Shown: positions 16,118-24,601 of the stretch, in pieces
How positions within the stretch are numbered: position 1 is the first letter of the stretch
How the letters are laid out: each line of letters starts with the position of its first letter
DNA from: CAZXFH01 sp964640055
GTDB taxonomy: Bacteria; Fidelibacterota; UBA2242; JAFGTP01
DNA length: 40,696 nt
Direction: 5' to 3'
Assembly (NCBI GenBank): GCA_964640055.1
Contig: CAZXFH010000029.1
Span: 1-40,696 of the forward strand
Position numbers and translations under genes: made by a program
Notes under the pieces: generated by a model
The model's database searches: none
Told to the model about the DNA's origin: nothing
Seen by the model: the letters and a program-made list of their open reading frames with translations, nothing else

Positions 16118-17620
16118 CTACTTAAAAGTTATATCGGAGATGTTTTTAAACCAATTACAGGGATTCCGCCATTTTTTCCAGCTTTGTTTGATCCGTTTTA
16201 TTTCAATATCTTCAAAAAAATTCCACAGGTAGAGCATAAATGGCATTGAGGCCAATAAGATTACTTTAACAACGATGCCCCAGTAAATATTTAAGCCCTT
16301 TGTGAATGCAGATAAAAAGAAAATCAGGACATAAACAGCGAAAATTTTGAAAATTTTCCCGATCTCAAAGGATTGGGGCGCGAGTTTTTGAGCATAGATA
16401 TAGTAGGCTAGGAAGAGAAAAAATTGAGAAGTCGCTGTCGTAATCGCTGCTCCCAGATTCCCCAGTATGGGCACAAAAACAATGTTCATGCTTATGTTAA
16501 ATATACCCACAACAATTGTGATCATGGAGAGGAGCAATGTTCTTTTTTCCTTTAAAAATATCAGACCCATTTGACGTTTCATTCCGGCAAAGATGACTCC
16601 GATAGTGAGGACGGGGATAATTTCATAAGATCGCCAGTAGTTTTCATTGGACCCTGTTAATAATTGAAGAATTTCTTTGCTAAATAGGGCCAGAAATAGT
16701 CCGGCGGCCACTGCTACAAAAACAAAGTAGGTTAGTATTTTTTTATAAAAGCGTTCATTACCAAAGGTGTAGAGGGATTTGAAAAAGATATGGACATAGG
16801 CCTGATAGAAAGAATTCACCACCACCACCAGAATGATGTTGGATATCTTGTAAGATAAAGAATAATTGCCAACGTCGGAAATAGTGCTGAAATGCTTGAT
16901 AATAAACCGGTCACTAAGGGTTAATATCAATGTGGAGACCGTAGAAAGAATGAGCGGCCAGGCATAGGATAGCATACTCTTGAGGATTTTTTTCTGAAAT
17001 TGAAATTCGATATTTTTGATAATATAGCGACCTGATAGCAGAAAAACCGCCAGCGCAGCAATAGCTCTGGCGAGAAAAATTCCACTCAGATCCATCTTTT
17101 TGAAGGCCACAAAATAGGTGGTAAAGGTCACCACCAGAATAAAGCGCAGGGTATTTAATTTTGTATTTTTAAAAGCCTTATGTTGAACTCGCATCAGGTG
17201 TAGGGGCGGATAGACTAGCAGGGCGGTGAAACAGTCGAAAAGAAAAGTGTAAATCAGAAGCCGGGAAAGCTCAATACCGAATATTTCAGGCGAGTAATAA
17301 GTAATCATAAGATAGATGATCACCAGTGAAAGACTGGAGGAGATTATATAAAATAAATAGGTGGTAAAAAATAGAGATTTACGTTTATTTTCATAGTCTT
17401 TGTCCCAATACCATCTGGAGAGCGCCTGATCAATTTTTAGCCCGGCTGTACCTAATAAAAAGCGCTGAAAAATCTCAAATAGAGCCAACAAGCCATATAC
17501 TTCGATGGGAATGTGTTGGGCATAGATCGGTAGGAGAAACACACCCGCAACCTTGGAAGCAGTATTGCTGACACTGTAAAAAAAAGTTTTTTTAAAAGTA
17601 TATTTAATTTTATCGAGCAG
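16118..17620 (-). CDS. Wzx-type polysaccharide flippase, probable CTG start
   Basis: Multi-helix MOP-superfamily flippase expected to move lipid-linked repeat units across the inner membrane. The in-frame GTG at 17542 begins inside the first helix (FLLPIYAQ). Reading the same frame upstream adds 26 residues, KIKYTFKKTFFYSVSNTASK being part, which restores the N-terminus typical of the family before a TGA stop. That stretch has no ATG, GTG or TTG. A CTG at 17618-17620 is preceded by AAAAGGGA with an 8-base spacer, so I place the start there. About 12-14 helices, 500 residues. It lies between two asparagine-synthetase-like genes, 24 bases after the upstream one. The flippase call is firm; the CTG start is inferred. 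Confidence 0.8.
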   Translation of the reverse strand: MLDKIKYTFKKTFFYSVSNTASKVAGVFLLPIYAQHIPIEVYGLLALFEIFQRFLLGTAGLKIDQALSRWYWDKDYENKRKSLFFTTYLFYIISSSLSLVIIYLMITYYSPEIFGIELSRLLIYTFLFDCFTALLVYPPLHLMRVQHKAFKNTKLNTLRFILVVTFTTYFVAFKKMDLSGIFLARAIAALAVFLLSGRYIIKNIEFQFQKKILKSMLSYAWPLILSTVSTLILTLSDRFIIKHFSTISDVGNYSLSYKISNIILVVVVNSFYQAYVHIFFKSLYTFGNERFYKKILTYFVFVAVAAGLFLALFSKEILQLLTGSNENYWRSYEIIPVLTIGVIFAGMKRQMGLIFLKEKRTLLLSMITIVVGIFNISMNIVFVPILGNLGAAITTATSQFFLFLAYYIYAQKLAPQSFEIGKIFKIFAVYVLIFFLSAFTKGLNIYWGIVVKVILLASMPFMLYLWNFFEDIEIKRIKQSWKKWRNPCNWFKNISDITFK

Positions 17621-17644
17621 AGTTCAAGTCCCTTTTAGATCAAA

Positions 17645-19282
17645 CTATAGGTTGTTTAAAGTCTGGCGCACTTCCGATATGGTGGCCAGGTAGCGAATAT
17701 TACGAGGGAAAAGATAATCTCCCGGCCAGTCTAATTTAATATGAGCAGGTAGATCCAAATTATGTAAATATGTCTGCCAATCAACGGAATCGGACCAGTC
17801 GCGGTTGGACCATGTTCCCCGATAGCGGTGTTTTAACCCCAATCGCTCCATTATTTTACGCTTAACTTTGGGATAGTATTCGTGGATAAAATTATTGCGA
17901 ATGGGAGTGATCCTCTGCGTACTGTCCCGTTTGATTTTTCGTAGCGTTGGATTATCACAGTATAGGTGGTGTAACTGCGTATTGACATAAACCCGTTCAT
18001 TGAGTAAATATTTTAAGGGTAGCTGGATGAAAAAATCCATGATTCGGTAATCAAAAAAGGGCATAAACAAGTCAGGAGTGGCCTCTTTGGTGGGAATAGA
18101 CGAACGAATAATAAACCGTCGTTGACGTTGTTCACCATTCCAGCGATTGAAGCGACTGATGATATCAGGTTCGTCTGAGGGAATTACTTGTTCCAAAGAA
18201 TGATAAATGATGTCCCTGTAACTTGGGTATTTTTTGAGTAATGGTGCGGTTAAATGGGAAGATTTATGGGCGATAACATACCGGATGATATCATCATTAC
18301 TCTTCCAGGCTTGCATGCCGTAATTCAGGTTCTCACCGGCCATATAATTGGCATCATGACCAGGGATATAAAAAGATCTCGTTGGGAAGCATAGTTCCGG
18401 TAGAAATAATAGATGCTTGTGAAAATGTGCGCAGGTGATCAAATCGTAATCCTGATAGGATAAATGCGCTAATAGATTTAAAAATGGATTGTCAAAATAG
18501 ATAATGGTATGGTTCATAATATGTTGCAGTTGATTGACAATGGCTCGAGCGGTTATAATCTCGGGACTGGCGTTGTCCTTCCCAAAGGTCATTGTGTGTA
18601 TATTTATACCGGATCTATCAAAATAGTAAGCTAATAGACGACTATCCAATCCGCCGCTCATGGGGATGTAGGCCGAATTACAAAGGGATTTAACCTTCTG
18701 AGTGTATATCTCAATCTGATGGTTCCAGAGCGCTGCAAAGTCCTGTTCCGCCTTTTTTTCCGGTATGGATTGATATTGATATTTAAATTCCCAGTAACTT
18801 TTCTTGGCTATATCAATACCTGATACGTTACTTTTTATGTGATAATAGCTATGGGGAGCGAATTCATCTATATTTTCAATCAATGTCTTGTTTCCGAGTA
18901 CATACCCAAAAGTAAGCATTTCAATGCAAGCATCCTCCCGCAAGTTTTTGCCGGTATATCGAATGAGTTTTTTCCAATCGTTCGAGATTGATACTAATTT
19001 TTCAGAAGCATAATAATAGAGCGGAAACACACCCCAGCGGTCATTTAAAACATACAAAGATTTGTGATCAATAATAATGATATTGAAAGCACCATTATAG
19101 GCAGCGATTATTTCCAATAAGCGCTTATCTTGATGATGTTGTACCAACTCTGGAATAAACTCATCTCCCCAATAAAGATGACCATTCCAGATTACATATC
19201 CCCGGAAATAAATAAAAAGGTTATTGTTGATTTTTTTCAGACCCTCATGCTGAATCTTATCCGGGGAGAAATAAATTTTCAT
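17645..19282 (-). CDS. Asparagine-synthetase-like ATP-dependent ligase, glutaminase-dead (copy B)
   Basis: 545 residues. The N-terminal amidotransferase-like domain (about 1-160) keeps the fold segments NGAFNIIIID and LNDRWGVFPLYYY but starts MKIYFSP, with no N-terminal Cys nucleophile. The synthetase domain has an intact PP-loop SGGLDS (209-214) and PFFDYRIMDFF further on, a typical Asn-synthetase segment. ATP-dependent activation of a carboxylate is therefore plausible, while glutamine-derived ammonia is not. It is encoded between a sulfotransferase and the flippase with short gaps on both sides. The likely role is amide-type decoration of the polymer. The amine and the carboxylate are not identified. 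Confidence 0.78.
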   Translation of the reverse strand: MKIYFSPDKIQHEGLKKINNNLFIYFRGYVIWNGHLYWGDEFIPELVQHHQDKRLLEIIAAYNGAFNIIIIDHKSLYVLNDRWGVFPLYYYASEKLVSISNDWKKLIRYTGKNLREDACIEMLTFGYVLGNKTLIENIDEFAPHSYYHIKSNVSGIDIAKKSYWEFKYQYQSIPEKKAEQDFAALWNHQIEIYTQKVKSLCNSAYIPMSGGLDSRLLAYYFDRSGINIHTMTFGKDNASPEIITARAIVNQLQHIMNHTIIYFDNPFLNLLAHLSYQDYDLITCAHFHKHLLFLPELCFPTRSFYIPGHDANYMAGENLNYGMQAWKSNDDIIRYVIAHKSSHLTAPLLKKYPSYRDIIYHSLEQVIPSDEPDIISRFNRWNGEQRQRRFIIRSSIPTKEATPDLFMPFFDYRIMDFFIQLPLKYLLNERVYVNTQLHHLYCDNPTLRKIKRDSTQRITPIRNNFIHEYYPKVKRKIMERLGLKHRYRGTWSNRDWSDSVDWQTYLHNLDLPAHIKLDWPGDYLFPRNIRYLATISEVRQTLNNL

Positions 19283-19305
19283 AACACTGTTGCCCGACTT
19301 ATTGA

Positions 19306-20292
19306 TTAATTTAGACGTATTGGATAGTTGTGAAAACCCACAGGACTTAATTTATAACAACGTTTCAGGTAATCCAGGATAAAATCGTAGTATAATTTCA
19401 ATTTATATTTTCCATAAACCACTGGCTCAAAAGGGTAATCCAAGGCGTGACATATTTGGGCGCAGGTGGCATGCCGTAAATCTTTTTTTCTGCACTGCTT
19501 TTTACGAATGATTATACTTGAAAGGGCGGTGTGGATTTCATTCTTAGCATTTTCAGGTAAACTTTGAAAGCGCCCCACACTTGAGGTGCTGATGGGTTTA
19601 TTGGGTTGATTGGTCCAGCTGTCAAATCCTTGCTGATCGGTAGTCTTGGGAAATAAAATGCTTTGGTCAAAATCGAGGCCCAGGAATTCAAAAAGTGCCT
19701 GGATTTCCTGCACAGGATTTTTAACCAGATCCTCATATCTGATTAAATAATAACGGGGATGATTTTGCACACGCAGGGCCATGGCCATATTATAATTATA
19801 CATACCCGCGCCCATATAGGTTTTATGATCCCGCCGGATGAAGGAGGCCACCGTATCAAAGGGATTGCGGGCCAGATGGATAACCTTGCCTTCCTTAAAA
19901 TAGTTTAAAAAATATTTAAAACCATAACTGTTGGAAGGTGTTTTTTCTATCCAAATGGTATTGGTATCTTTTATCGGTTTCTGGAAATATTTATCAACAA
20001 AAGTTTCTAAATTGGGGACAGAGTGAATTAGCGCTTTCAGCTCCGCACGGGTCCAACCATATTCAGGATGTAACAGTCGTGTACCACTATAATGCATAAA
20101 TCCTTTGGTCGGTAAAAAGCGACTCGGTCCCAAGAGTTTGGTTTTGGCCTGGTCCCAGTTTTCAAAGATCTGCTCTTTGTTAAACAGGTTTAGTTCGGGA
20201 CCACTAAATATCTGAGGGGAGCGGTTGAGTATATGACGTAACAGGGTACTGCCTGTGCTGCCACATCCGCCGATCAATACTTTTGGCTTCAT
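19306..20292 (-). CDS. PAPS-dependent sulfotransferase (family 3-like)
   Basis: 328-residue cytoplasmic sulfotransferase. The 5'-phosphosulfate loop is IGGCGSTGSTLLRHIL (about 7-22) and the 3'-phosphate-binding segment is HLARNPFDTVASFIRR further on, both in the order expected for PAPS-dependent transferases. RYEDLVKNPVQEIQALFEFLG is the usual C-terminal family segment. It would transfer sulfate from PAPS to a hydroxyl or amine on the glycan. It lies between a GT4 and asparagine-synthetase-like copy B. No signal peptide is present, so it acts before export, presumably on the lipid-linked unit. The acceptor position cannot be told from sequence. Confidence 0.85.
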   Translation of the reverse strand: MKPKVLIGGCGSTGSTLLRHILNRSPQIFSGPELNLFNKEQIFENWDQAKTKLLGPSRFLPTKGFMHYSGTRLLHPEYGWTRAELKALIHSVPNLETFVDKYFQKPIKDTNTIWIEKTPSNSYGFKYFLNYFKEGKVIHLARNPFDTVASFIRRDHKTYMGAGMYNYNMAMALRVQNHPRYYLIRYEDLVKNPVQEIQALFEFLGLDFDQSILFPKTTDQQGFDSWTNQPNKPISTSSVGRFQSLPENAKNEIHTALSSIIIRKKQCRKKDLRHATCAQICHALDYPFEPVVYGKYKLKLYYDFILDYLKRCYKLSPVGFHNYPIRLN

Positions 20293-20343
20293 TATGATCC
20301 TTGCCTTAATCTAGTTATTTCCGTCATACCACCACGGTTTATC

Positions 20344-21537
20344 TTAGATATCTGTATACAATTTTAATAATTGTTTTCGTGTCGCTTCCCAATTGTATTT
20401 ATCAATAACCGCTTTTTTACCCTTCGCCCCCATCTCTTTGACCAACGTGGGATTTTCATATAAGCGCAGGATAGCCTGTTTTAATTCAGTCAGATCACCC
20501 GAGGGAAAAACAAATCCGCTCCGGGTGGCTTTAATGATTCTGCGCATCGGCAAACTATCGGCGGTTATAACCGGTTTCTGCAGGTACATATACTGAAATA
20601 CTTTATTGGGAGTGGTATAATCGTTTTGCGCATTTCTTTCCAAGCGGGTAATCCCCACATTGAAATGTTTAATAAAAGTATAAACATTTTTAAAAGGTTG
20701 CCATCCGTACCAATCGACCAAATCCTCAATTTGATGGATTTTTAGTCGCTGCTGCAGTATTTTGATATACTTTCCCTTGCCAATCACAATTACTTTAAGC
20801 GGATAGTTTCTGAAGTGGGGCAGAATTTCTATCAGATGTTGCAGTCCCCGGTTGGGAAGTACATTGCCGATGAAACCCAGAACGAATTTATGGGTATATT
20901 TATCCTTTAGTTGGCAGTCCAAAGAATTATTTATCCCATTTTGAATAAATTGGCGGATATCTATTGAATTGTCCACGCAGTAAATATCCTGACGGTTACG
21001 GTTATACTTATGTTGGAAAAAATCTATGGCTTCATCCGCAACCACGACTACTTTATCCAGGTTTTTTACCGCAAAGGCCTGTAGCTGATCCCATTTTTTA
21101 AAAGAGATTAACAATTTACCCCAAAAAGTATTTGCAAAGGCGTATAATCTGATCGCAGCACAAAAATTCTCATGAAAATCACCGATTACCGGGATGTTAT
21201 TACGCCGGGCAATTTGAATCCCCAGTTTCATTAAGGGGAGATCATGAATGTGTAAAGCGTCAAGGTCATTTTTTTTGATAAATTCATCTATCGGTTTTTT
21301 CCAGAGATGATAATAGATAGGACAATTGGGGATTAAAGGGCGATATTTATCAATTTGAAACTGGATAATATCTATTCTTTGAACCGTTACTCCGTCGCAT
21401 TTTTCCCAATGAGGATACTTTTTATAGCTGACTGCTAAAACGAACACCCTAAACCCTTTATCTGCCAAATAACTGGCTTCACGCCTGACTCGTTCATCAG
21501 AAGTATAATTGTTTTCCAGTACCATTCCTATCTTCAT
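20344..21537 (-). CDS. Family 4 glycosyltransferase (GT-B fold)
   Basis: Glycosyltransferase with an N-terminal Rossmann acceptor domain beginning MKIGMVLENNYTSDERVRREA and a C-terminal donor domain with FVLGFIGNVLPNRGLQ, YGWQPF and TTPNKVFQYMYLQKPV, the GT4 nucleotide-sugar site (the usual Glu of E-x7-E is Gln here). I use the ATG at 21537, because the MKIGMVL start fits the family; an ATG at 21576 in the same frame overlaps the preceding gene by 10 bases. It is flanked by two sulfotransferase genes in the same operon and probably adds one sugar of the repeat. The sugar specificity is unknown. Confidence 0.85.
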   Translation of the reverse strand: MKIGMVLENNYTSDERVRREASYLADKGFRVFVLAVSYKKYPHWEKCDGVTVQRIDIIQFQIDKYRPLIPNCPIYYHLWKKPIDEFIKKNDLDALHIHDLPLMKLGIQIARRNNIPVIGDFHENFCAAIRLYAFANTFWGKLLISFKKWDQLQAFAVKNLDKVVVVADEAIDFFQHKYNRNRQDIYCVDNSIDIRQFIQNGINNSLDCQLKDKYTHKFVLGFIGNVLPNRGLQHLIEILPHFRNYPLKVIVIGKGKYIKILQQRLKIHQIEDLVDWYGWQPFKNVYTFIKHFNVGITRLERNAQNDYTTPNKVFQYMYLQKPVITADSLPMRRIIKATRSGFVFPSGDLTELKQAILRLYENPTLVKEMGAKGKKAVIDKYNWEATRKQLLKLYTDI

Positions 21538-21566
21538 GGGCGACTCTTTTCTTATCGCTGCGGTTT

Positions 21567-22454
21567 TCATTTCCATGGAAATTCTCGATTTAACAGATCA
21601 AACAGGTGTTGATTATGGGGCTGAAAATGAGATTTTAGATAGGCTTGTATATCCCGGGGCAAGGATTGAGAGTATCGGGTAATATTCCAACTGCGCCGGG
21701 TATTAAAATCAGCTTGTGGCAGGTCTAAAAAACCCATTACCTTCGCCAGTATTGTGTCACGAAAACGGTCAAATTCCTGACTGTCAATAATCAGAAATTG
21801 TTCTCTGGGAAAGAATTTGAACCAGCGTTTCAGATGCAGGGCATAATAGCCGCGGTACAGGTATGAGTAGCGATGGTAAGCGCTGGAACTATAGGTTGGA
21901 TCTTGTTTTGTACGGTCTATTTCTGCCTGGATTCGCTTCTTTTCCCGGCGAACAGCATCAGAGAAAGACAGATGCTCGATATGACGCCTGTGATTATGCT
22001 GGTAGTGAGAAAAAGCCCGGTCAATTGGATCTCGTAATAGTAATATTAATTTTATATCAGGATTCATCTCGGCGATCAATTGCGGTGCGTGATAGTGATA
22101 GAAAAGGGGGGTGGCTTCTCCGGTTATAAATTGTCTGCGACTTGTTTTTAGTCTGATCGCGGCAGGAAAATGACTGCGGTACCACTTTTCTCCCTTATGA
22201 CGGTTTTTTACTCGATTAAAATAGTGGATCTCTTTTTTTGACGCCGGTAGAATTGATGGGTGCTGAATTAAGTAAAAATACAAGGAGGTAGTACCACATT
22301 TTTGCCCTCCAATGATGAAATAATCAGGTAGGATGCGACGATCAGCAGTCAATAAACGCAGAGGGGTTGCAAGGAGGGTGCAGAAACGCCGCATGCGACG
22401 TACCGCACTGGTTTTTTTTTGATATAATATATTATAAAGGGATCTGTTTGTCAT
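21567..22454 (-). CDS. PAPS-dependent sulfotransferase (heparan-sulfate/NDST-like)
   Basis: About 295 residues. The 5'-phosphosulfate loop is FIIGGQKCGTTSLYFYL, followed by KEIHYFN, the TGEATPLFYHYH region and the 3'-phosphate site LLRDPIDRAFSHYQHN. This order and these residues resemble heparan-sulfate-type sulfotransferases rather than the estrogen/aryl type. I prefer the ATG at 22454; a TTG at 22499 would extend it by 15 residues and overlap the decarboxylase stop by 4 bases. It acts in the cytoplasm with PAPS as donor. Together with the C5-epimerase of the upstream operon it points to a sulfated uronate-containing glycan. Acceptor position (N, 2-O, 3-O or 6-O) unknown. Confidence 0.85.
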   Translation of the reverse strand: MTNRSLYNILYQKKTSAVRRMRRFCTLLATPLRLLTADRRILPDYFIIGGQKCGTTSLYFYLIQHPSILPASKKEIHYFNRVKNRHKGEKWYRSHFPAAIRLKTSRRQFITGEATPLFYHYHAPQLIAEMNPDIKLILLLRDPIDRAFSHYQHNHRRHIEHLSFSDAVRREKKRIQAEIDRTKQDPTYSSSAYHRYSYLYRGYYALHLKRWFKFFPREQFLIIDSQEFDRFRDTILAKVMGFLDLPQADFNTRRSWNITRYSQSLPRDIQAYLKSHFQPHNQHLFDLLNREFPWK

Positions 22455-22495
22455 CAATTTATACCCGGGAAGAACAGTAAAAGACCATCCCTGAC

Positions 22496-23788
22496 TCAAC
22501 TCCAGAAGGATTTAACTTGATCCAATTTTTCTTTTGCTTTTAATTGGATAAACTTTTCAGTGTCATCGAAATATCCCATTACTTTCGGGACTTGCCGGCT
22601 AAGGTGTCGATTCCATATACTTAAGGTGTAAGCGCCTGTGTCCTGTAAAATTACATAATCACCTTCTTCAATTTTAGGTAGTTCAATATTACGGGCCAGA
22701 ATATCACCGCTAAAGCAGAGCGGTCCAACAATCATGTATTTTTCAGTCTGGGTTGTAGGTTTTATTTGACCCTTTTTATCAAAAACAGTGATCTCATGAT
22801 ACCAGTCCTCAGGCAGATAACATCGCCGCATGAAAAGATCTGCCCCAACATGAATGACGACTGTCTTAGCGCCACTGTACTCTTTTACATATTCAACTTT
22901 AGACGCCACCCACCCGGTATTGGCATGGATATAACGACCGAATTCGGTGATCAGTTTGTATTTATCTGAGAATAATTTTGGGCATTCTTGAGCTAATTCA
23001 GTTTTATAATTTTCCAGGGATAAAGGTGGCCTATCTTTGCGATAGGAGACTGGCATCCCGCCGCCAATATCAAAGATATCAATCGGAGTGCTGTTACCAT
23101 TGCTTCCTAAGCATTGGTTGGTTTCCTCGATAAAGTTATATACTTTTTTTATTCCCTGGATCAGTTCCTGGGTAGAATAACTTTGCGATCCGATATGCAG
23201 ATGTACACCTGTCAGCCAGTCATACCGGCCATAATACTGCTTGATCCTTTCTCTGAATTCATTCAACGGAACTCCAAATTTAGAATAGCGCCCGGCCGTA
23301 CTGATCAAGGCGATCTTACCGGTTCCGATTTGGGGATTGATTCGTAAACCAATTGTACTCTTGATCGGTATTGACTGCCTGAGCTGGGCAATGCGATCTA
23401 ATTCCTTAAAGGAATCCGCGTTCAGGTGAATACCTGCTTGAAGGGCATGTTCGAGTTCATGATAAGTTTTGGCCGGGGAGTCGAATACGATTTTGGAAGG
23501 ATTGTAGCTACTGGATTCTGCCAGATATAATTCCGGGAAAGTAGCCGCTTCAGCGCCAACGCCAAGTGGTTTTAAAAAATCCAGTACTTTGGGAAGTGGG
23601 TTAGCTTTCACGGCAATAGCGTGTAATGCTGATGCCGGAAATAAGTCTATGAGATTGGTAATTCGCCGGGTTAAATAATTAAGATCATAAAATATCAATG
23701 AGGTGTCCCGTGTTGCCTCAAAATGGTCGGATTGAAGAAAACGGGCGAATATTTGAGCCATGGTTTTTTCGGAAATCCTGGTCTGCAT
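22496..23788 (-). CDS. Fold-type III PLP-dependent amino acid decarboxylase (LysA/ODC superfamily)
   Basis: 430 residues with the two-domain layout of diaminopimelate and ornithine decarboxylases. The PLP lysine lies in AVKANP (about 60), with HIGSQ, DIGGGMP and EFGRYIHANTGW in the barrel. The second-subunit catalytic Cys is in GPLCFSGDI and the Tyr in DTGAYTLS, so it should be active. AAAGGAG precedes the ATG. The neighbours are not lysine or polyamine genes but an APS reductase and a threonine-synthase-like enzyme upstream and a sulfotransferase overlapping downstream. A substrate made by those neighbours, such as cysteate (giving taurine), is my suggestion. It could also be an ordinary diaminopimelate or carboxyspermidine-type decarboxylase. 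Confidence 0.82.
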   Translation of the reverse strand: MQTRISEKTMAQIFARFLQSDHFEATRDTSLIFYDLNYLTRRITNLIDLFPASALHAIAVKANPLPKVLDFLKPLGVGAEAATFPELYLAESSSYNPSKIVFDSPAKTYHELEHALQAGIHLNADSFKELDRIAQLRQSIPIKSTIGLRINPQIGTGKIALISTAGRYSKFGVPLNEFRERIKQYYGRYDWLTGVHLHIGSQSYSTQELIQGIKKVYNFIEETNQCLGSNGNSTPIDIFDIGGGMPVSYRKDRPPLSLENYKTELAQECPKLFSDKYKLITEFGRYIHANTGWVASKVEYVKEYSGAKTVVIHVGADLFMRRCYLPEDWYHEITVFDKKGQIKPTTQTEKYMIVGPLCFSGDILARNIELPKIEEGDYVILQDTGAYTLSIWNRHLSRQVPKVMGYFDDTEKFIQLKAKEKLDQVKSFWS

Positions 23789-23878
23789 TATTAGCCATGC
23801 TCCTTTCTTTCATGCTTATAAAGCAGATAATGTTTTATGCAGAAATGAGTAATCAAACCGAATTTTCAGTAGACCAAT

Positions 23879-24580
23879 TTAGTTGTCTTCACTGTAGACA
23901 TTCAGTCCACATTCGGTTTTGTTGAAATTAACCCAGCGCCCCTCACGTTCATGTTTCGGATTTATGACCGGGGCAGTACAGGGCTCGCATCCGATACTGG
24001 GATAATTGCGATCATAAAGGGGATTATAGGGTAATTTATGATCGTGGACATAATTCCAAACCCTTTCTCGAGGCCAATTATAAAGGGGATGAATTTTTAA
24101 GGTACCCCGGGGATCAAGTTCGACAGCGCGGATATTTTTCCGTTTTGGGGTTTGATCACGACGAATTGCACTTAGCCAGGCTTGGCTTTTGGAGAGAATC
24201 TTTAATAATGGTTTGACTTTACAATGATAACAGCAGTTATCCGGATCAACCTTATAAGGGGGATCACCAATTTGTTTTTTTAGTTCGGATTTACTGATTT
24301 CCGGCTTTATTATGGTTAAATTCAAGCCCCATTTATTTTGTAGGTGATAACAAAAGTCAAGGGTCTCTTTGAAATGATATCCGGTATCGAAAAAATAAAG
24401 GGGGATATCCGGCTGAAATTGTCGGATATGATTCAACAACACTACGCTATTATAACTGCAGGTAGTTGTCATCCTCACCTGGTTATCAAAGGTTTTAAAT
24501 GTCCATTTTAGAATTTGATCAATGTTCGCTGACGCTAATTCTTGATTGGCTTGATCAACAAAAGCTTTATTAAAATTCAT
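23879..24580 (-). CDS. cysH: Adenylylsulfate (APS) reductase, 4Fe-4S type
   Basis: Reduces APS (or PAPS) to sulfite with thioredoxin. The 233-residue protein carries the cluster ligands Cys116-Cys117 (DNCCYHCK) and Cys198/Cys201 (GCEPC), which mark the iron-sulfur APS-reducing subclass. The catalytic Cys224 lies in KTECGLN near the C-terminus. IRRDQTP and the NPLYDRNYPSIG segment are standard. No sulfite reductase, ATP sulfurylase or other assimilation gene is next to it; instead it sits 21 bases after a threonine-synthase-family gene and before a PLP decarboxylase. This suggests sulfite is used directly as a building block. The family is firm, the dedicated role inferred. Confidence 0.9.
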   Translation of the reverse strand: MNFNKAFVDQANQELASANIDQILKWTFKTFDNQVRMTTTCSYNSVVLLNHIRQFQPDIPLYFFDTGYHFKETLDFCYHLQNKWGLNLTIIKPEISKSELKKQIGDPPYKVDPDNCCYHCKVKPLLKILSKSQAWLSAIRRDQTPKRKNIRAVELDPRGTLKIHPLYNWPRERVWNYVHDHKLPYNPLYDRNYPSIGCEPCTAPVINPKHEREGRWVNFNKTECGLNVYSEDN

Positions 24581-24601
24581 AAATATATCCCAATGATTTA
24601 A

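Noticed and set aside
23879..24580. DndC-type DNA phosphorothioation enzyme
   Set aside because: The CC/CxxC cluster ligands and the C-terminal ECGL motif mark an APS reductase, and no dnd genes are near.
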